A stretch of 36,398 nt of DNA from Nitrososphaeraceae archaeon (GTDB taxonomy: Archaea; Thermoproteota; Nitrososphaeria; Nitrososphaerales; Nitrososphaeraceae): assembly GCA_009377575.1 (NCBI GenBank), contig WHTU01000033.1, forward strand, positions 1-36,398, in the 5' to 3' direction. Position numbers and translations under genes: made by a program. Positions 6,291 through 15,202 of this stretch are shown here, in pieces; the first letter of the stretch is position 1, and the number at the start of each line of letters is the position of its first letter. The notes beneath the pieces are model-generated. The model did no database searches and had not been told where the DNA came from. It worked only from the letters and a program-made list of their open reading frames with translations.

Positions 6291-9200
6291 CTAGCCATTA
6301 CTAATGATATTCTTATACTTTTCATGCTTTCTTATGCTGTCAAAAATATGTTCATCTTTTATCATCTGCAAATACTCTCTGCCTCCAAATCGTTTTGAAT
6401 TTGTCAAATCATCTAGACATCCGTCTACGTCTTTGAGCATAAGTCGGCAGATTGACCTTCCATAATACCCGTAGGCCGACGAAAGGGTCAGATTCAGAAT
6501 TTTGTCGAAGCATTTATTTCCTTCATTCCATTCTTTGAGCAAAATATGGGCGTGGCCCTTATTGGTCAATGCATACACATTATCTGGTTCAAGTTCTAGC
6601 GCAGTATTGTAACTCGCGATTGCCACTTTAAGGTCTCCTCTCTTAGAATAAGCTACACCCTTATTGACCCACGCTCCTGATATACCAGGCTCAATAATTA
6701 TCGCTCTTTCACTCAGCTCGATTGATTCATCTAGTCTATTAAGTTCCAAAAGCGCAATTGCTTTTTGACGTATTGCCGGAGCATGTTTAGAGTCTATTTC
6801 TATTATTCTGTCTATAAAATCAATCGCGTCGGTATATTTACCGATCATATTACTAGACCAGCCAGAATACAATAGTGCGCTAATATTTTTTGGTTCCTTT
6901 TCTAGAACAATTGATAATGTAGTAATCGATTGCAGATATTCCTTAGTAAAGAAAAAATAGATCCCTTTATTAGTCAATGCTCCGATATTATTTGGTTCAA
7001 TCGAGAGTGACTTTTCAATTGATTCTAATGCCTCGTTGTATTGACCCATAATAATTAATGGTCCAGCCATAGACGCCCATGCTCGGGCATCATCTTGATT
7101 TAATTCAACAATTTTCGCATAACACTTGACTGAAATCTCATATTGTCCTATATCACTACATACTATCGCTTTATTGTTCAATGCTTCATAATCATTTGGA
7201 CTAATCTCTAAAGCTTTGTCAAAGCAATACAAAGCCTGTTCGTATTTTTTCAAGACATATAATACACCCCCTTTGTTTAGCCATCCTTTCTCATTCCTAG
7301 CATCGATGTTTATAACCTGATCGTAACAATTCAAGGCGCTTTCTAATTTGCCCATCTGATGATATGCGTTACCTTTATTTAGCCAAGATATGGGATACTT
7401 TGGCTCGACCTCTAATGCTTTATCATAGCATTTTATTGCCTCTTCATATTGACCCAAATCTGTAAGTGAGTTACCTTTATTATATAGAGCCTCTACACGA
7501 TCTGAGTCGATCTCCAATGCTTTGTTGTAGCATACCAAAGCTTGTTGAGGCTTGCCCATTTTACTATAAACCGAACCCTTATTAACCCACGATGGAACAT
7601 GAAGCTGATTAATCTGAAGCGCCTTGTCATAAGCTTCTATCGCCTTGTTAAATTCCTTTGCCGAAGAATAATAGTTCCCATATCCAAAGCAATGGATATT
7701 CACAGTATCGGAACTTGTTAGATTTTCTGGAATTGTAGAATTATTTATCAATATGGATGCCAAAGATTGATACTTCATTTCGGATATAAAAGAAGAACAT
7801 CTATTCATAACTGTTATGATTGCGTCGGCATTGAGATTTTCTAGAAGGCAATTTATCATGCTTCCCAACCCATATGAATTGTTTAACGCAATTGCATCAT
7901 TATTAAAATACTTATAAAAAACATACGTCAAGAATTCGGTAGCCCATCTTTCATGCCTAACTTCATAATCGTCATTTTTGAATAGAAAACCTTCACTGAC
8001 GAGAGATATTAAATCGTTAGAATAGATATTACAATTAACTAACAATTCTCGCGTTAGCTTGATACCTAAAGCCCCAGCCAGGGAACAAAATATGGCGGGT
8101 CTCCAAAGATTCTGTCTACTATCAAGCATTAATTTTTTTTCAAGTATATCATTTTCTAGGAAATTAGTATTAACTGTTACACCGTCAGTGCTATCACGCT
8201 TTAGAAATTCCTTGAGAGCGTCCACAAACAATAAAGGATCTCCTTTTGAGTAACCAAATAGGGAATTTGCTAATTCCTCCGCAAATTGGCCAACCCGATC
8301 TGGATTCGAGAGAAATCTAAGAGATTTTTCTACCAACTTAATTGCATCCCTCTGACTGAAACTTGGTCGAAACATGCGCATATTTTGAAGAGCATATTCT
8401 ACTTCCCTAACTTCGCTCACATCCAATGATTCCTTAAATTTTACAAATTCGTTATCACGTGCCGAGAATAGAAATCTAATATATTGTGACTCTGGTTTAT
8501 CCAACTCGTTGTAGAATTCAAACATCTTTTCATTACCTCTTTTTTGCATATTATCTCCTATAATCATCAATTTAGAAGATTTGTATTTTCTAATTACGTT
8601 TTGAACAAGAGATCCAAGGAGCTCAAGGGATGGGTCCTTTAGCTCTTCCATATATAATACATTATAATCTTGAAGAATTTTTTCGAACATGACTCTTTTT
8701 AAGAGTGTAGTCTTTCCATAGTGAGAACGCGCTAAAATTATTGTTCCTCTATTGCTCTCCATAGAGCCTAAAATATCGTCCGTAATGTCTCTGCGGGCGT
8801 CAAAATATTCCTTAATTTCCGCATCGGTGAAGTGGGCTATTTTCCAACAATTCCTGTTTGGAGTTCGGAATGCAGAGGAGATTGTTACTAATTTAATACC
8901 TAGCCTTGACAGACATTCCCTAATTTGGACATCGTAGGTGTCGTCTAAAATGACTATGTTCATGTCTATAACCTCTTTGATCCTATCTTTGGTAATTCTC
9001 TTTGAATCAATTTCCACTTTCGATTGTTCCTTATTATAATCGGAAACAAAAGCTTTAACAACATCAAATGATCCCTCAACTTTTTTTGAGGACGCGTCGT
9101 AAATCATGTTTCTCAATAGCTTAAACACTTTTTCCAAACTATCATAAGAAACACTCTTTCCAATCACCTCAGGCAACTTAGTTAGACTATCAGATATGAT

Positions 9201-9752
9201 CTTAGAATCAATGTCTTCCATTCTTGGACCCGGAGAATCGCTTCCACTTTCTACCTTTCTTAATACATTCACAACCTCAACTGGGTTCGCCCCAACCTTC
9301 TCCTTCATATAATTAAAAAAGCTAGTAAGCTGTCTCTTGCTTTTAGAACCTTCAGAATAATTGAGTAACGCCGAACTATTTAGTGATAAATTTTCTCGGA
9401 TTCCGCAATTTGTTACTATAAGATATTTTGTTATGACATTTTGATATTTTCTTTCCGTTTTTATGAAGTTCGTGATGCTGCTTTTGATTTCGTCGTCATT
9501 CCATGAAAAAGAGCCACGATTTCTAGTTTTAACCTGATAAACTTCATATCTCCCGTCTTTCCTTTTGGCTAAAATATCCCCTCCTTGTTCACACAGCAAT
9601 TCTAGATATGGGAGTCTGCCGACATACATTTCAATTGCTATTAGACAAGTATAGGAATGTTGATAGGCAAATCCTCGTTGCGATATATCTCCACCATCGC
9701 TAATCGGATGGTCGTCTGGGACTCGCTCAGCATTACTTTCCGGAGAGGGCAA
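6291..9752 (-). CDS. Putative antiviral STAND protein: DUF4297 (Cap4-like) nuclease + P-loop NTPase + TPRs
   Basis: An 1153-residue multidomain protein. Residues about 25-115 resemble the DUF4297/Cap4 nuclease domain: GFAYQHSYTC, then CEQGGDILAKRKDG and YEVYQVKTRNRGSFSW, giving the D...(E/Q)xK pattern of PD-(D/E)xK nucleases. Around residues 330-410 lies a P-loop ATPase: GTIILARSHYGKTTLLKR (Walker A, GKTT) and SKLMIIGDNMQ (Walker B, one acidic residue). From about residue 690 onward there are 12-13 TPRs (WVNKGSVYSKMGKPQQALVC is typical). Effector-NTPase-repeat sensor order is that of STAND immune proteins such as Avs. The likely model is that TPRs sense a viral protein, the NTPase oligomerises and the nuclease cuts DNA. 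The start is TTG at 9752; no ATG fits. Single gene, flanked by pseudogenes. Confidence 0.8.
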   Translation of the reverse strand: MPSPESNAERVPDDHPISDGGDISQRGFAYQHSYTCLIAIEMYVGRLPYLELLCEQGGDILAKRKDGRYEVYQVKTRNRGSFSWNDDEIKSSITNFIKTERKYQNVITKYLIVTNCGIRENLSLNSSALLNYSEGSKSKRQLTSFFNYMKEKVGANPVEVVNVLRKVESGSDSPGPRMEDIDSKIISDSLTKLPEVIGKSVSYDSLEKVFKLLRNMIYDASSKKVEGSFDVVKAFVSDYNKEQSKVEIDSKRITKDRIKEVIDMNIVILDDTYDVQIRECLSRLGIKLVTISSAFRTPNRNCWKIAHFTDAEIKEYFDARRDITDDILGSMESNRGTIILARSHYGKTTLLKRVMFEKILQDYNVLYMEELKDPSLELLGSLVQNVIRKYKSSKLMIIGDNMQKRGNEKMFEFYNELDKPESQYIRFLFSARDNEFVKFKESLDVSEVREVEYALQNMRMFRPSFSQRDAIKLVEKSLRFLSNPDRVGQFAEELANSLFGYSKGDPLLFVDALKEFLKRDSTDGVTVNTNFLENDILEKKLMLDSRQNLWRPAIFCSLAGALGIKLTRELLVNCNIYSNDLISLVSEGFLFKNDDYEVRHERWATEFLTYVFYKYFNNDAIALNNSYGLGSMINCLLENLNADAIITVMNRCSSFISEMKYQSLASILINNSTIPENLTSSDTVNIHCFGYGNYYSSAKEFNKAIEAYDKALQINQLHVPSWVNKGSVYSKMGKPQQALVCYNKALEIDSDRVEALYNKGNSLTDLGQYEEAIKCYDKALEVEPKYPISWLNKGNAYHQMGKLESALNCYDQVINIDARNEKGWLNKGGVLYVLKKYEQALYCFDKALEISPNDYEALNNKAIVCSDIGQYEISVKCYAKIVELNQDDARAWASMAGPLIIMGQYNEALESIEKSLSIEPNNIGALTNKGIYFFFTKEYLQSITTLSIVLEKEPKNISALLYSGWSSNMIGKYTDAIDFIDRIIEIDSKHAPAIRQKAIALLELNRLDESIELSERAIIIEPGISGAWVNKGVAYSKRGDLKVAIASYNTALELEPDNVYALTNKGHAHILLKEWNEGNKCFDKILNLTLSSAYGYYGRSICRLMLKDVDGCLDDLTNSKRFGGREYLQMIKDEHIFDSIRKHEKYKNIISNG

Positions 9753-9782
9753 CTGGTATTCTAAGATAATATCATGGAAGTA

Positions 9783-9968
9783 TTAAGGGATTATCGTATC
9801 TACTAAGAAGTAGTATTGCCACTCTCTTGGTAGCATTCTACAGTATATGTTTTCACCGTCTACTGTAACTGGACCAAGAATCTCTGCCAATCTTTTAAAA
9901 TTTCGACTGTCCAGCACCACCCCGCCAACCATCCAAGACTCGAATTCAAATTTACCGGCTGCGCCAGG
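9783..9968 (-). pseudogene. Unidentified C-terminal gene fragment
   Basis: A 61-codon frame with no clear start reads KFEFESWMVGGVVLDSRNFK, AEILGPVTVDGENIYCRML and PREWQYYFLVDTIIP, then TAA. The protein-like composition suggests the tail of a real gene whose beginning is lost (TAG at 9969). It lies just upstream of the STAND gene on the same strand. I do not recognise the family, and it could be a short accessory gene with a non-canonical start. Confidence 0.35.
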
Positions 9969-10041
9969 CTATCTGAGTCAATCTCCGATACAGGCATGCT
10001 ATCAAACAGTTAAATAATAATTTGAATCGTTAGAGGAATCA

Positions 10042-10049
10042 CTTTTAAG
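10042..10049 (+). promoter_or_regulatory. TATA box of the thioredoxin gene
   Basis: CTTTTAAG is centred about 26 bases before the ATG at 10072, the spacing expected if transcription starts at the ATG of a leaderless archaeal mRNA. Confidence 0.5.
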
Positions 10050-10071
10050 ATTGTGATCTGGTACACAATAT

Positions 10072-10434
10072 ATGTCTTCGGATATAGCACAAGAAACAGA
10101 ATGGGATTCATTGGTATCACAGAAGAAGCTCGTAGCTGCTGACTTTTGGGCTCCATGGTGTCCGTATTGTATGAGATTGAAACCTATATTCGAATCCATC
10201 GCAAGTAAATACCCGGATATCGAATTCGTTAAAGTTAATGTTGATGAACAAGAGGGGTTAGCATCCAGTTATGGTATACAAGGCATACCTGTAATAAAGT
10301 TCTTCTGTGAAGGCAAAGAAGTAGGTGAGATTGTTGGATACGTACCTCAACAAGAATTAGAGAAAAAGATTGGTCAAATAAGTAGTGAAGCTCCAGCCTG
10401 CTTAGCAAATACCTCTAAAAGCAAGACCAGTTAA
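10072..10434 (+). CDS. trx: Thioredoxin
   Basis: A 120-residue single-domain thioredoxin that reduces disulfides in the cytoplasm. The active-site segment ADFWAPWCPYCMRLKPIFE carries CPYC (usual CGPC replaced by CPYC, a common archaeal variant), and the cis-proline loop is IQGIPVIKFF. FVKVNVDEQEGLASSYGI matches the beta3-alpha3 region. There is no signal peptide. An extra C-terminal tail with one more Cys (SSEAPACLANTSKSKTS) goes beyond the core fold. Leaderless start supported by a TATA box. It lies between the STAND gene and the replication element. Confidence 0.93.
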   Translation: MSSDIAQETEWDSLVSQKKLVAADFWAPWCPYCMRLKPIFESIASKYPDIEFVKVNVDEQEGLASSYGIQGIPVIKFFCEGKEVGEIVGYVPQQELEKKIGQISSEAPACLANTSKSKTS

Positions 10435-10799
10435 TGATATAATCCCTATGGATCTTTTGTACAAAAAATGAAAGTTTGTAACCTTTTTACGTTTGTCAGC
10501 CTGTTAGCTAGATAACATTCAGTTTTTGAAATAACTACTTCATGCTAATTGTTATTTCAGGAGTTAAACGGGAACTTCTGGGATTAGCAATCATTTTTAT
10601 GAATTCTGGAGTAGAAAGACTGGAAAGAGTATCAATGTAGTTATCTAGATGCTTTATAACCTATTTCAGGCTTCAACAGCAATGGCTCGACCATAAGGTT
10701 CCACGTGCATCAAATATCTGTTTTTGTATGTGTTGTGTTGATATGATGGTTGTAAAGACGATGATTATCTGGTGTGAATACATGCGTTACGGATCTAGA
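10435..10799. other. Intergenic region at the left side of the replication element
   Basis: No convincing gene. A 9-bp inverted repeat, CTAGATAAC (10508-10516) and GTTATCTAG (10640-10648), brackets 123 bases that contain a short plus-strand frame (KRELLGLAIIFMNSGVERL) not recognised. The left end of the integrated element may lie here, but I found no direct repeat matching the recombinase side to mark an attachment site. Confidence 0.3.
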
Positions 10800-11456
10800 T
10801 TATCTTTTCAGACCTTTAAACAATGAAAAATCTTTTCCGAACAATGTTTTATTGTTAAGTCGTGCTTGCAACATTGGATTAACCTCAGCCATCTTACGAA
10901 GATCAATCTCTGATAAACTTTTCTTTACATTCAAAAACGATTCTGGTCCAGCGGTCAGCCTTTGAAGACGGCTGTCATACATCTGCATTAAAAGCGATAT
11001 AGCATTCATCTTTTCTTTCCTGGTGGTATCTTTATTTTGAACCATCTCCCATAGCGTTCTAGTTATCTCATTAGAGCCTACTAGATAACGTAGGTATTCT
11101 AGCAATATGTCTTCTCTCATATACTTTTCTACATGCTTTTTTGATTCTTGCTGAACAAGGTGTAAATCTCTACTTACCGTAGACTGATCTATACGCAGCT
11201 CTTGAGCTATTTGTTCCTGGTTTAGGCCTCTACTATGCAGTCTAAGTACTGCTGATAGTCTATTTTCTCTTTCGATGTTTTCTAACTGCCTGCAGGTGGA
11301 GATCTTGAGGTCACCGACTTTCTCCAATGATTTTGTCGATGATGATACTTCTTCATTGTTATTTAACAGCAGACCTTGTTCTTCTGGCACTGGAATTAGT
11401 TTTACGGTGCCCTTTTTATGCACAGTCAAGCTCATTTTATGCAATATATTCTCCAT
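10800..11456 (-). CDS. HTH DNA-binding protein of the replication element
   Basis: A 218-residue protein, last gene of the minus-strand replication block. Residues about 64-100 (RLSAVLRLHSRGLNQEQIAQ then ELRIDQSTVSRDLHLVQQE) form a clear helix-turn-helix of the sigma-70 region 4 / resolvase type. The N-terminal 60 residues are polar and probably flexible; the C-terminal half is helical (IDLRKMAEVNPMLQARLNN). A regulator or origin-binding protein of the element is the best guess; terminase small subunits share this layout, but no large terminase is present. It is separated from the primase by 138 bases containing a perfect palindrome that could be its operator. Confidence 0.7.
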   Translation of the reverse strand: MENILHKMSLTVHKKGTVKLIPVPEEQGLLLNNNEEVSSSTKSLEKVGDLKISTCRQLENIERENRLSAVLRLHSRGLNQEQIAQELRIDQSTVSRDLHLVQQESKKHVEKYMREDILLEYLRYLVGSNEITRTLWEMVQNKDTTRKEKMNAISLLMQMYDSRLQRLTAGPESFLNVKKSLSEIDLRKMAEVNPMLQARLNNKTLFGKDFSLFKGLKR

Positions 11457-11550
11457 AAGTTAGCTTTAAGCATTTGTGTTTCCAAAAGAAATACGATGCT
11501 TATGACGAAAGGTGTCCAAATTATACCCTTAAACACTCTCATAAGTGCAA

Positions 11551-11562
11551 ATACAATTGTAT
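11551..11562. promoter_or_regulatory. 12-bp perfect palindrome ATACAATTGTAT
   Basis: A perfect inverted repeat in the only sizeable gap of the replication operon, 95 bases upstream of the HTH gene start and just after the primase stop. A dimeric regulator, possibly the HTH protein itself, could bind here. AT-rich short palindromes also arise by chance. Confidence 0.3.
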
Positions 11563-11594
11563 TCTTTAACTAATCGCAGCATATAACATTCGAT

Positions 11595-12710
11595 CTACTT
11601 TTTAGTTACTAAAATACTGTACAATTCTCCATTTTCTGTCTTCAAAGTTTTAGGTTCCTTCTCTGGATTATCTAGACTAATTGGCAAGTAGCCTCTATCA
11701 ACTGCATTAGTCAGACAATCATTTATCTTAGGTTCAGTATCGAAGTCCAATGGTTCTAGATCATCGCACTCGTTTAACCATTTGTCTATAATATCAAATG
11801 CTTCATCAAACGATAAACATTTGACATTGATAAGATAAGGTGCAAGAATTCTCCATATGCAATACTTCCTATGGTCTGATATAGGTGTTCTTAAAAGGTT
11901 TTCAATCCATGGTATAAAATACCCTTTTTTACTCTTAGCCCGTAGTTGATAAAACCTTTGTAATATATTTAATTGGGATGAATTGCTATTATTATTCGGT
12001 CCCCGATTTACAAGATATGTAAAGAATTTATCATAAAGCAAATATGCTGGCACTTTGTAAGTGCTATTCCATTTCTGTATAATCCGAACTTGCATGTTAT
12101 TCTTTGAATTGAAAGACGCAGGTATTCTCAACATACAATTATTGAAAGACATAGTTTTGTTGTGCCCACTATCACATTTACCATTAGAGAGATACCATTC
12201 TGCAAACCTTAGAAATTCCTTGCTAGGTTCTTTAGACTTTTTAAATTTTGACATTCGTTCTAAAATATTACCTTGAGAATCTGCAGGGATATAGAGATGA
12301 TAACCATTGCCCGACCATATCACAGTTGTTGGTTTAATAGATTTATTACGAATTCGAAATGCTGTTGATATCTTTGATATAGTCCTAGTTTTTGCCTTGT
12401 TCAATTCTTGTTTAGATTTGAACTTTGAGCGGTCAATGTCTATCATAATAAAATCAACTATCTCATTTCCCTCATTATAGGCACTAATTCGGCAATCTAG
12501 ATAATTCGAATCTTTAAAATATGATAATGCTTCTAACCTTGAATGCACTGTAAACTGCCGGCCCTCAGTTAGTTTGGTTGATATAGTTCTCGGCCAATAT
12601 GGCTTATTTAAATGACTTAGAATGAATTCTAAACCTTTCTCAACCTGCTTTTCAACAATAGTATTATTGGCAGAAGAATACTCTAAAGAATAGGAAGTTT
12701 TGAAATTCAT
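11595..12710 (-). CDS. Primase / primase-polymerase of the archaeo-eukaryotic (AEP) superfamily
   Basis: A 371-residue protein with AEP motifs: motif I in VDFIMIDIDRSKF (Asp91 and Asp93, DxD), motif II in TTVIWSGNGYHLYIPAD (SGxGxH, His138), and downstream CMLRIPASFNSKNNMQVRII, the R-P-x-S-x-N-x-K stretch of plasmid and viral PrimPol-type primases. The C-terminal 130 residues are helical (RKYCIWRILAPYLINVKCLS) and resemble the accessory helical domain of these enzymes. It would make primers for the polymerase encoded two genes upstream. The start, ATG 12710, lies 8 bases after the SSB-like gene, so they are co-transcribed. Confidence 0.75.
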   Translation of the reverse strand: MNFKTSYSLEYSSANNTIVEKQVEKGLEFILSHLNKPYWPRTISTKLTEGRQFTVHSRLEALSYFKDSNYLDCRISAYNEGNEIVDFIMIDIDRSKFKSKQELNKAKTRTISKISTAFRIRNKSIKPTTVIWSGNGYHLYIPADSQGNILERMSKFKKSKEPSKEFLRFAEWYLSNGKCDSGHNKTMSFNNCMLRIPASFNSKNNMQVRIIQKWNSTYKVPAYLLYDKFFTYLVNRGPNNNSNSSQLNILQRFYQLRAKSKKGYFIPWIENLLRTPISDHRKYCIWRILAPYLINVKCLSFDEAFDIIDKWLNECDDLEPLDFDTEPKINDCLTNAVDRGYLPISLDNPEKEPKTLKTENGELYSILVTKK

Positions 12711-12718
12711 TTCGAATT

Positions 12719-13213
12719 TTAATGATTCTTCTTTCTACCTTTTTCCATCTTTCTAGGTTCTTGATGTTCTAGTTCCTTTGCATAGTATTGTGTATCTGTG
12801 CCTGTACCTCTTGTCCACACATGCATTCGTGTTATACCCCCTTCGAACAATGAAAAGACTACTCTTAGTGCCCTGATGCTAGTTGTGTTCCAAATTCTCT
12901 CATTCCCACTTTCTGGTTCCTTCAATTTTATTTGCACACACGGTCCGAATTTTCCATTAGCCTCAGTGTCTATATCTAAAATTTCTATGGATTTCCCTTT
13001 ACCTGCAAACTCCACAGGTCTTACAAACTTGAGCTTTCCGGCCATGAATTCTTTTACCTTCTTGAGATTTGCTGCAGCTTTCGGGCTTAGTTTGGTTTTT
13101 TGGACTCTGGTACCTGTGCTTCTGTTGGAGATAGAGATAAGTTTATCTCCAACGGCCTTCCTTCTTTTTTTGGTGCTGCTAACACCTCTATTTTTTCTAT
13201 TTCTCATATTCAC
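12719..13213 (-). CDS. Probable OB-fold single-strand DNA-binding protein
   Basis: A 164-residue protein. Residues 1-55 are very basic (RNRKNRGVSSTKKRRK), then comes a beta-rich core: IEILDIDTEANGKFGPCVQI, KLKEPESGNERIWNTTSIRA, VVFSLFEGGITRMHVWTRG and TGTDTQYYAKEL. The order (strand, GKFGPCV, G-x-x-R-x-W, then G-x-G-T-x-T-x-Y) is that of OB-fold ssDNA-binding proteins of small replicons. It ends in another basic stretch. A role in coating template strands for the adjacent polymerase and primase fits well. Assignment rests on fold pattern and context, not on a sequence match. Confidence 0.55.
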   Translation of the reverse strand: MNMRNRKNRGVSSTKKRRKAVGDKLISISNRSTGTRVQKTKLSPKAAANLKKVKEFMAGKLKFVRPVEFAGKGKSIEILDIDTEANGKFGPCVQIKLKEPESGNERIWNTTSIRALRVVFSLFEGGITRMHVWTRGTGTDTQYYAKELEHQEPRKMEKGRKKNH

Positions 13214-13252
13214 TCATTCCGTGAGTATTTAATGCAGATTGGCATAACCCAG

Positions 13253-15202
13253 TCACACCGCGGGGAGGTTCTGCATAACGTGACCATCATTGTTGTTCTT
13301 TCTCTTGATAGTTCTAACGTCAAATTTTTCTGCTAACTCGTTAACTGGATATTTTGTAATTTCTAGTACTTCACTGACACTATTCCAGAGAGACTGCTTA
13401 TACTTTGAAATGTCGATATGTCTATAATTTTTGGACCAGCTTCGGCCAGTCTTCTTGATATTAGAGTCAAAGTATTCTACCAGTTCACCTTTCTTGGCAC
13501 CAACAGCCCTACCTATCTTAGCTGCTTGACATGTTTGGGATTTGTAATCTTTAGGATTCTGGCCGAGCCTAATTGATTTCTTCAATAGTTTTGGGTCTAC
13601 TTTACCTGACTCTAAAGTGTACATTGCTTTTTCCAGGGCCGGAATCGGGTTTGTGTTATTTTTGATAATGCTGTTTATTAAGCCATTAAATGTCTCTTTA
13701 ACAAATTCACACCTATCATTCTTTTTACCTTCATAACCTACAATGGCAACTAACCCATTTTCATAACCGATGTAGTGTTTTTTACCTGCACTCAAAATTA
13801 GTGTATTGTAAGTATTTTTCTCTTCATTTTCGATATCCAACTTTTCTTTGCATAACTTTTGAAACTTGGAAAGAGTAATTTTAGATGGCGGGTTATTTAA
13901 GAATAAGCTATCAGTATCACCATAGATAATATGAAAACCTAATTTCTTAGCAATGTCTTGCATTTTAGTAAGTGTATACCTACCATATGTTGTTACTAAT
14001 TCGGCTACCATTGGATTATAATAACTGAATTTAGTGTGTCCAAAGACACCATAACCACCATTAATTAAGATTTTTAATGCTAGTTGCTTTGCTCCATTAC
14101 CCAATTTTTTCTGTTGAAGCCTTTCATGTCTGAATATCTTTAATTTTTTAGGAAATGCACCTTCTCTTTTCTGGCATATCCAGCACTTATTTTTGCTAAT
14201 GAATTTACAACCTTTAAAAAATGTATCATTTAGCTTTACTTTTGCACGTGAATTATTTTTGCAGCATTTGCAATTGACTGTATCAAATGATAGATTGGAA
14301 TGTATTGATACGGTAGGGTACAGGCTTGCTGCATCTACAACAACTGTATTATGATATAATCCCTGTTTTGGGTCAAGGACTAATGCGCCTTTGTATTTTA
14401 CACTCTCTCTATCAAAAGTATTAAACGGTTCAGGACATTCACCATTTTGTATCATTTGGTCAAATAAAACCCCCCACCATGTGGTCAGATTAGTTCGGCA
14501 TACACGTTCGAAATCTAATCCTGTTATCTCGGATATTGCAAGCATAGCGTCCAGAACTTCGAAATTGCTATGCTTTGATAATTCCATTACTAATTCTGAA
14601 TCTCTAAGCGAATACTTCTTTCGATCTTTGATTGATAGTTTCAGGAAGTCTTTTCCACCCAACCCTTTGAATTTTCCATGTCTCAGTAGCGCTTTTGAAA
14701 CATCGTCTAGTTTGTGAGTTCTGTATGCTCGATTGTAAATCGTATTTTGCACCATTTGTTTATTGTAAACTTGGTACAAATCGATATGGTATAAGCCAGG
14801 TATGCTATAGTAGGCCCGGCTTCCTTTCTGAGATTTGAAAATTATGTTGTCTATACCATTAGTCTCGCACCTTTCATAAAGCACGCCAAGGTCACATTGC
14901 ACATCGTCAGCGATGAAGTTATCATTTGCTATATCATTTAAATTGCCTCCATTGGAAGTACCTCCATTATTATTATTTTCAAAACTAGTGTTAGAATTCC
15001 AACCTATAGACCAACTATATTCCAAAAGCTCTGCTTTGATATTTTCTAAAAGTGCGATTTCTGAATGTGAATTAAGGTATACTTTCTTGCTTCCAAGGTT
15101 GTTGACAAATGATGCTGCCAGCATAATATGTGTGGTGTTGTCCCATTCAAAGTCAAATGCAACATACTCACCTAATATCTGGCAGACTTTTGGTAATTTC
15201 AA
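13253..15202 (-). CDS. polB: Family B DNA polymerase with 3'-5' exonuclease
   Basis: A compact 649-residue PolB. Exonuclease motifs: ExoI YVAFDFEW (D17, E19), ExoII around SIGWNSNTSFE, ExoIII KKYSLRDSELV (Y197, D201). Polymerase motif A is VVVDAASLYPTVSI (from D290), motif B KILINGGYGVFG (377-388), motif C IIYGDTDSLF (YGDTDS 427-432). Between A and B lies a putative zinc-binding insert (CKCC near 311 and CKFISKNKCWIC at 332-343). There is no obvious extra TPR1-sized insertion, and a primase is encoded nearby, so a nucleic-acid-primed enzyme is favoured over a protein-primed one. It differs from the much longer chromosomal PolB. The start overlaps the helicase stop by four bases. Confidence 0.93.
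   Translation of the reverse strand: MKLPKVCQILGEYVAFDFEWDNTTHIMLAASFVNNLGSKKVYLNSHSEIALLENIKAELLEYSWSIGWNSNTSFENNNNGGTSNGGNLNDIANDNFIADDVQCDLGVLYERCETNGIDNIIFKSQKGSRAYYSIPGLYHIDLYQVYNKQMVQNTIYNRAYRTHKLDDVSKALLRHGKFKGLGGKDFLKLSIKDRKKYSLRDSELVMELSKHSNFEVLDAMLAISEITGLDFERVCRTNLTTWWGVLFDQMIQNGECPEPFNTFDRESVKYKGALVLDPKQGLYHNTVVVDAASLYPTVSIHSNLSFDTVNCKCCKNNSRAKVKLNDTFFKGCKFISKNKCWICQKREGAFPKKLKIFRHERLQQKKLGNGAKQLALKILINGGYGVFGHTKFSYYNPMVAELVTTYGRYTLTKMQDIAKKLGFHIIYGDTDSLFLNNPPSKITLSKFQKLCKEKLDIENEEKNTYNTLILSAGKKHYIGYENGLVAIVGYEGKKNDRCEFVKETFNGLINSIIKNNTNPIPALEKAMYTLESGKVDPKLLKKSIRLGQNPKDYKSQTCQAAKIGRAVGAKKGELVEYFDSNIKKTGRSWSKNYRHIDISKYKQSLWNSVSEVLEITKYPVNELAEKFDVRTIKRKNNNDGHVMQNLPAV

Noticed and set aside
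12798-13232. 144-residue hydrophobic frame opposite the SSB-like gene
   Set aside because: It is the antisense of a basic, well-packed operon gene; the hydrophobic look comes from reading Lys/Glu codons backwards.
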